From Serpula lacrymans var. lacrymans S7.9 (Eukaryota > Basidiomycota > Agaricomycetes > Boletales > Serpulaceae), in the NCBI RefSeq assembly GCF_000218685.1, contig NW_006763290.1, forward strand, positions 2,322,792 to 2,386,791: a DNA stretch of 64,000 nucleotides, in the 5' to 3' direction. Of the stretch, positions 58,601-64,000 are shown in pieces (position 1 is the first letter of the stretch; the number at the start of each line of letters is the position of its first letter). The notes beneath the pieces were generated by a model, which was given only the letters and a program-made list of their open reading frames with translations, was not told the origin of the DNA and made no database searches. A program made the position numbers and the translations under genes.

Positions 58601-58805
58601 GCCACCATCAAGCATCATGGCTTGCCTGGTCTTGTTCATACTACCATCTGCATTGGTGTATCCAGTAAGTGGCTGTTCTTCCGGACTATATGCTAACCAT
58701 AGCTCTCTGCTCCCTTTTAGGTATGGTATCACCCTTTTTTGCTGCTTCCCAATGGGCCATACCTGGATTCTTGACAAAACAAGAAAGGATTGCAACAACA
58801 TGTGC

Positions 58806-59439
58806 TGTTACAATACACAATTTTTGGACCTTTAAATTTCATTCTCCTCTTTAGCTTTCTTCTGTAGGTTTCACACACTGTGCCATGCGGCACTTTTTAT
58901 TCTGTTTAAACTCCACTTTCTTGCACTGCACTGCCTTTTCTACTTTTAGATACAAGTTTCTCACGCAGTGGAGCTGGTCACATGGGCTGTGCCCCATGAC
59001 ATCTTCAGCCACTGCCTCCATCAACCGTACAGTACATATGTACAAACTGTTGGATATTGGGTCCCTCAGGGCGCGGGAAAAGGCGTGGGAGAAGGATTCC
59101 TTTGGCAAACAAATGCTGTAACAATGTAAATACATGCTTCTTATATAACAAACAGATGTAAATATTATGTGAAAGAACAATGGTGGCCACAAAAAGCTGG
59201 TTATAATCACAGAGTAAATCTTCAAGCGAAGCTCCGAAGTTCGCTTACATAATATAATTTCTACACAAACAACCTGTAGTAATATATATACCCCATTAGA
59301 TCAAGGAGACTCCTCAGCAAGTCCTCCTGTTGTTTACCCACAACAAACTCAGTCCTATCTAAAGGGTAACCACTCCCCTCACTTCTTTATAGCTTTGTCT
59401 GAGTTGTGCACCAGAGTATAAAAACTCTTGGTTGTTACA
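58806..59439 (+). repeat. solo Ty3-type LTR in Cop3 RT
   Basis: TGTTACAATAC...GTTGTTACA flanked by TGTGC (58801-58805 and 59440-59444). It is 634 bp instead of about 415 because another LTR (59048-59265) is inserted in it. Confidence 0.92.
59048..59265 (+). repeat. solo LTR nested in Ty3 LTR
   Basis: 218 bp, TGTTGGATATTGGG...TTTCTACA, flanked by CAAAC (59043-59047 and 59266-59270). It contains the short hairpin AAGCGAAGCTCCGAAGTTCGCTT. Its family is different from the Ty3 LTR; the TGTTGGATAT start recalls mushroom copia LTRs. Strand is not determined. Confidence 0.85.
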
Positions 59440-60867
59440 TGTGCAGTGTCTGGATGTGTGCCAATTGCTGCATACATCAATGATCCCACTGCCTCTTGAT
59501 ATGGGACATTGTGCATTTTTGCATAGTTCCTGGGTATTTTGGGGCTCTGGTCTTTACTCAGGTAAGTGCTCGCAACTATTGGAATTGCTAACATTTTTGA
59601 ATCTTCTACATTTAAGTGTTTGACAATAGTGTCAAGGTAGCTGCATTGCAACATGTATAGGGTGCGTGTGCTTCTGTCTTTTTTTACTTCTATTCCTAGC
59701 ATCCAATGAAGCTCCCACAGGTCGCTAACTTCAAAGAGTTGTCCTCGGTCAATTTTTAAGTGTTTCATCTCAGTCATAATTGGTGTGACAAGTGTCATGT
59801 CATCTACATGAACTGCTGTGATGGTGCTTTTTTCTTTGTCATGCCTATGGAATACTGCATAATTTGTTTTGCAGCAAATCAAGCTAATTCTCTGGAGTCC
59901 GTTGCATAGAGTCTGATACCATCTACAGCTGGCCTGATTCAGGCCATAGAGTGTCTTGTTTAGGAGTAGGACTTGGGTCTTTTTTCCAGGTGTGTTATAA
60001 CCGGGTGGTTGTTGCATATAGATGACCTTGTCATCTTCCAGTTCACCATTTAGATATATGCACTTTTAACATCCATCTGGTGTGTCTCCCAATCATTTCA
60101 AGTGGCCATTGCTAAGATGATTCATAGCGGCACCATTTTTGCAATGGGGAAAACATATCAAAATAGTCAACTCCTTCTACCCGGCTGTAGCCTTGTGCTA
60201 CAAGTCTTGCCTTGTGCTACAAGTCTTGCCTTGTACTTATTGATGGATCCTGACGCTGTTTTCTTTAGCTTAAACACCTATTTACTCCTTACAATGTTCA
60301 CATCTTTGGGTCTCTCAATGTAACTGCCACTCAAAGCCTGTTCAATTCCTCATTGATTGCCTCTTCCCATTTTGGCCTATCTGGGTGCTTTTGGGCTTCT
60401 TCAACTGTTCTAGGTTCGACACCTTCAAGATCTGCCATCACTACTGTCATAGCAACATTTGCTGCCAGTTCCCTCAAGTCATTGTCCTCCGTAACTTCTC
60501 TATCAGCTTCACTGCCCACTGCTGGTATCTGGAAGCCCTTAAGTAAGGCTCTATCATTTGATCCAAACACTGATCCTTCTCTTCTTAACAGGTTGCGAAT
60601 ATATTGGGCCGGTTGGTGGATGTGTGTGCTTTGATGCACTTGAGGTTCAGCTGGTGGGGCAGGAGCAGGGTCTTGTGGGGGCTCTGCATTTTGGGCTGGT
60701 CTGGCCTGTTCATCAGGTTCCAGGTTCGTATCAGGTATATTTCCTTCAACGCCCATGTGAATGTCTGATGCTTCTTCACTCTCTTGCATAGATATTTCAT
60801 TATTCTCCCCCTCAAGATCAGAAGACACATCTCTAGGTGAGTATAGCTCCTTTGTGAAGGTGACTAA

Positions 60868-62009
60868 TTATTCTACGCTCATAGAGTGTTTACCAGGCCA
60901 ATAGGTTTGGTGTCCAAGGCTTTTGGTGTCAAAACTGACCCAAAGACCAACTTTGGTGTGGCTCTTAAGCTTTGAGCTTGTAGCATTATAGACTAACACC
61001 TTGCTGCTCCATTTGCGCAGGGAAGTGAGGTCTGGTTTAGCACCATAGGCTGCCTTAAAAGGCATTATATTGTCTAAGACTTTGGTGGAAGCACAGTTTT
61101 TTAACCAGCATGCATGTTTAACCGCTTCTTCCCACAGGAATAACTTTGGCAGGCTACTGCCAAGCAGGAGGGCACCAACTTTTTTGAGTAGGGTGCGGTT
61201 CACGCACTTTGCGACACCATTTTGTTTGGGGGTATCATATACAGTAAGTGCTTCCTGATGATTACTCTGTCCCAAAGGTACTCATCAAACTCGTTGCTGA
61301 GATATCCCCCCCCTCTATTGCTGTGCAAGGTCTTGATTGCCGCATTTATGTGGTTTCAAATCCAAGCCTTGTACATATGGAATTGGCCAAAAGTGTTGGA
61401 TTTGTCATACAAGAGGTATATATGGGTTTCACATGTCTTATCATCCATGAAGGTGACATAGTAATGTTTTCCACCCAGTGTCCCAACTGATGCAGGTCCC
61501 CATAGATCAGTGTGGATCTCCTGGCCATATTCCTGTGCACGCTCACCCAGTTTTACTTTAGGAATTGTCTTGTGTTTGCCCTTTGCACGAACACAAATTT
61601 CACAAAGGCTATCTGTTTCCCTATTCTCCAGGAATTCAACCCCATGGATCAAGTGCTTCAATGTCATGTGCTTTGCTACATCAATAGCTATATGGCAAAG
61701 GCGCTTGTGAAGTTTGGTGGCAGAGATGCGCTCAACAACTGCATTGGCACTTTTGTGGCAGAGACTTGTGCCTCGCAACTGGTACACACCACCCACTTTA
61801 GGTATGCACTCTCTAATCCTTCCTTTCAGGTCATAGATGATGCATTCACCTTTTTCACAGATAGCTTTGTAGCCTGCCTTATCCATACTGCCGATTGAAA
61901 TCAGGGTGTAGGCCAAATTTGGTGCATATAACACGTCTTTCAGGTGCACTTGCATGACTTTATGGGTGCTTGGGGACACTAATAACCATATCCCCTGTTC
62001 CCACAGCAC
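60868..62009 (-). pseudogene. Cop3 pre-integrase and integrase
   Basis: 62009-61356 gives LKDVLYAPNLAYTLISIGSMDKAGY, KLHKRLCHIAIDVAKHM, CEICVRAKGKHKT and HTDLWGPASVGTLGGKHYYVTFMDD. 61275-60868 gives a degraded continuation with QNGVAKCVNRTLL, WEEAVKHACWLKNC and SLGHQTYWPGKHSM. The two parts are in different frames, and the middle of the core (around 61300) is short. Would integrate copia cDNA; not functional. Confidence 0.8.
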
Positions 62010-62106
62010 ATAAGGAGTCCTGGTTCACCACACTTATGGGGTAAGGTGCAATTGTGCGGTAATTGAGCAGGGGGTGTTGATGAAGGGTAAAGTGACTCGT
62101 AGCACC

Positions 62107-62936
62107 TCAGTCATAAATTTCTATGGGGCCCTCAGGTCTGGTGCTTATAACTAGTTGATGAGTGAGGGTACTCCATGTACTTTCTTCCTCAAAATCAGAC
62201 AGGCTTGTGCTGTCATGCTCAATGTGGATAGCAAGGTTTGCCTTTTCAGGATTCTTCCCTTTTATTTTGCCCGCCTGCCCCTCTTGCTTTTTATCTCCTG
62301 GTGAGTCACCCTTTGACTTGTTATTTGTGGAGTGCTCACAGGTCTCACTGGGGCACTGGTGTGACCTATGTCCCTTTCCACCACAGTTCCAGCATTCAAG
62401 GCATCTTTGTTGTTTTTGCCGCCAGACAATTTTCCCTTCTTGTAATGACCTCTTCCACCTCAGTTTCCACATTTGGACAATCCTTGCCCTCTGGTGGCTG
62501 ACATGGAAATATCTTCAGATTTTGCTGTTGGGCATTTTTTGAATATAATCTGGCAGTTATATTCTTGAAGAAGGTATGAGATCAGTGTCTCTGGGTCCAA
62601 GGTCTGCTTTGACATATGGACAGATGCTGACAGGTGCAACACGTAGGTGGTGTATCAGTGTGGCAAAGACATGATGATGCTGGTCGTGAATTCTTTTTTT
62701 GTCTGCTAGTTCAACTCCTGCTGTGCTGAGCTGTTCCCATAACACGCAAATCTTGTCCAAATGTGTGCGCAAGTCTCCTTTTTTGCTGTGCCATGGAGGA
62801 GCTCAATGCAGTCTCAGTCAGCAAGGGCCCATTTGAGACAAATTTTGTACAATGACCAGTTCAAGCCATCCAGCTCGAGCTTTGGCACCCCAAAGGTATC
62901 TTTTTCTGGTTACATTGTTTCACTCGCAGGGCTCAT
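62107..62936 (-). pseudogene. Cop3 gag
   Basis: Starts at the ATG within the primer-binding site (62936-62934, MSPASETM then TAA). After it DTFGVPKLELDGLNWSLYK shows the copia gag N terminus. Frames change repeatedly. The zinc knuckle CWNCGGKGHRSHQC lies near 62395-62350 and is intact (CX2CX4HX4C). Confidence 0.75.
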
Positions 62937-62940
62937 AACC
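62929..62940 (-). other. primer-binding site overlapping gag start
   Basis: GGTTATGAGCCC on the minus strand, the same sequence as in Cop1 and Cop2, with the gag ATG inside it. Complementary to a Met-tRNA anticodon stem-loop. Confidence 0.75.
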
Positions 62941-63224
62941 TCAAAGAGATCTAATATAAACCAAAATGCTAGGTACAAAGTGAGTATATTATAAAGAACA
63001 CAAAAAGGTATAAAGTCCTCACCTCAGAGTTTGTGGCCGAAGCTCTGAGGTGAAGAGTCATTGCTACAAGGGTTTATAAAAATAAAAGGAAGTATAACTA
63101 AGGAGAGAATATTGCCCATCAATGCACATGGGCTAACTAAACACTACACCTTCCTAGTATGGTGCCCTGCACCATACTTTCCCTTTGTATATTGTTTGTC
63201 TTCTTAAACTCACATTTTCTAACA
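62941..63224 (-). repeat. Cop3 5' LTR with intron-like segment
   Basis: On the minus strand it begins TGTTAGAAAATGTG, has a TATA-like TTTTTATAAACCC, then a 10-bp-stem hairpin CACCTCAGAG/CTCTGAGGTG (63052-63020). A 54-nt GTGAGG..TACTCAC..CTAG segment (63022-62969) is followed by CATTTTGG, and the LTR ends TCTTTGA before the primer-binding site. The 5' boundary is inferred from the TGTTAG start shared with Cop2; the terminal CA is not conserved. Confidence 0.6.
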
Positions 63225-63496
63225 CTATACTCAACTACAAAGGTACTATAAACGCACATTGTTCCTGAATAGATGTTGGGGTTTCCATTACAGCTATGAC
63301 CACTATGACAACTATTTGTGTAACTATAGTACTATAAGAGCCTATATAGCTTCCTGATGAATATGCGGTATTGGTTGAGGAGCCACCCATCCCTACTAGC
63401 TGAGCCTACAAGGGCCCATCATCCTAATGCAGAGCCTCACCCTGCTGGTAAGCACATTTTCCTCAACATGATATTTTATTTTACTCACCTAGTGTA
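63225..63496. other. no gene recognised
   Basis: Short interval between Cop3 and the next solo LTR. A possible plus-strand exon-like piece (63396-63450, RAHHPNAEPHPAG) precedes a GTAAGC, but nothing confirms it. Confidence 0.3.
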
Positions 63497-63501
63497 GCTT
63501 T

Positions 63502-63851
63502 TGTTACAATACATAATTTGTGGACCTTTAACTTTCACTCTCCGCTTCAACCTTCTTTTTCAGATTTCACACAATTGTGCCATGCGGCACTTTCCTTTTG
63601 TTCAAACTCCACTTTCACTTTCTTGCGCTGCGCTGCATTCCTTATTTTTAGATACAAGTCTCTCACACAGTGGAGCTAGTCATACGGGCTGTGCCCTATG
63701 ACATCATCAGCCACTGCCTTATCAACTGTATAGTACAACATGTACAAACAATCTGTAGTAGTATAAGTACCCCAATAGATCCAGGAGACTCCTTATCCAC
63801 TCATATTTGTCTGAAGTTGTGTGCCAGAGTATCAAAACTTTGGTTGTAACA
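63502..63851 (+). repeat. solo Ty3-type LTR
   Basis: TGTTACAATAC...GGTTGTAACA flanked by GCTTT (63497-63501 and 63852-63856). About 65 bp shorter than other copies owing to an internal deletion near 63795. Confidence 0.9.
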
Positions 63852-63856
63852 GCTTT

Positions 63857-63983
63857 TGTGTTTACGACCGAGGTTGTTGATGGTGAAGCCAAGAGAGAGT
63901 TCAGTGCTGTGACCAATATAGAGTGGGATAAATTTTATGGTGAGGTCACAAAGCTGATCAAGAGACATGATGAGGAGGACTAG
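63857..63983 (+). pseudogene. unknown coding-like fragment at window end
   Basis: Continuous protein-like frame TTEVVDGEAKREFSAVTNIEWDKFYGEV and KLIKRHDEED up to a TAG (63981-63983), then LVFKV in the same frame. The solo LTR inserted immediately upstream. Family unknown. Confidence 0.3.
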
Positions 63984-64000
63984 CTTGTGTTCAAGGTGTC

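Larger units (their letters stand above)
57868..60828 (-). pseudogene. Cop3 linker, reverse transcriptase, RNase H
   Basis: Linker with acidic and Pro-rich sequence from 60828 (MSSDLEGENNE) to KWEEAINEELNRL (60331). RT at 60017-59445 has PPGYNTPGKKTQVL, LLNKTLYGLNQASCRWY and an intact active box HVDDMTLV. It continues, after the first LTR, with QKRVIPYLKGSRELWL and GYTNADGSMNKTRQ (58801-58606), and, after the second LTR, with LWYLKQQEIVALSTTEAKYVAATHA and LCNNQSVIAL (58178-57985), ending near MTANVLTKG (57870). About 280 bp of RT N-terminal sequence near 60050-60330 is poorly preserved. Confidence 0.8.
57868..63224 (-). mobile_element. Ty1/copia retrotransposon Cop3, interrupted
   Basis: Minus-strand element: LTR candidate 63224-62941, primer-binding site 62940-62929, gag, zinc knuckle, protease, integrase, RT, RNase H to about 57868. 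The 3' LTR is absent; the end abuts the Ty3 fragment. Two solo Ty3 LTRs (58806-59439 and 58184-58600) lie inside RT/RNase H, each with its own 5-bp duplication, and removing them restores colinear copia sequence. Confidence 0.85.

Noticed and set aside
1..64000. CRISPR array or bacterial operon structure
   Set aside because: No regular short repeats with unique spacers; spliceosomal introns and LTR elements show the DNA is fungal.

Overview
The window reads as filamentous-fungus DNA, most likely an agaricomycete basidiomycete. Protein-like segments are broken by 45-60 nt introns with GTA(A/T)GT donors and CTAAC/CTGAC-type branch sites. The families present (Tnp2-type transposases with a divergent partner gene, TET/JBP-like dioxygenase, a WD40 family, chromodomain Ty3 elements, copia elements) are those I know as expanded in mushroom genomes. 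The species cannot be named from sequence alone. Almost everything is transposon-derived and nested; no conserved housekeeping gene was recognised.

Layout. 1-5.7 kb: a decayed hypothetical gene split by a complete but internally deleted copia element (Cop1, 833-4155, matching TGCTC target duplications), then a solo Ty3-type LTR. 5.7-19.4 kb: old, mostly non-coding DNA with relics of spliced genes, the N-terminal half of a Tnp2 transposase, a frameshifted TET/JBP-like dioxygenase, and an unknown family remnant. 19.4-38.6 kb: one copia element (Cop2) whose two halves are about 14 kb apart. The gap holds a WD40-family gene, two or three unknown genes and a divergent Tnp2 transposase/accessory gene pair. 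38.6-48 kb: AT-rich DNA with a tRNA-like sequence, hAT fragments, copia and Ty3 fragments and LTRs. 48.1-51.7 kb: a pogo-like DNA transposon with terminal inverted repeats and a TA duplication, sitting inside another repeat. 51.7-57.9 kb: a Ty3 chromovirus pol with its 3' LTR, followed by a second truncated copy. 57.9-63.2 kb: a minus-strand copia element (Cop3) cut by two solo Ty3 LTRs, one of which is itself cut by a further LTR. 63.5-63.85 kb: one more solo LTR.

The most interesting signal is in the copia LTRs. In three different LTR sequences the R-region hairpin (CCTCAG...CTGAGG) ends directly on a 5' splice site of a 50-54 nt GT..AG intron. In Cop2 the 5' LTR looks like a spliced version of the 3' LTR. 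In the 45.5 kb LTR an intron-containing copy and an exactly intron-less copy lie in tandem. All three copia elements with a readable 5' end also place the gag start codon inside a primer-binding site complementary to a Met-tRNA anticodon loop. Many nonsense codons look like CGA to TGA, suggesting C-to-T (RIP-like) mutation. Several gene models are tentative where splicing was inferred by eye.
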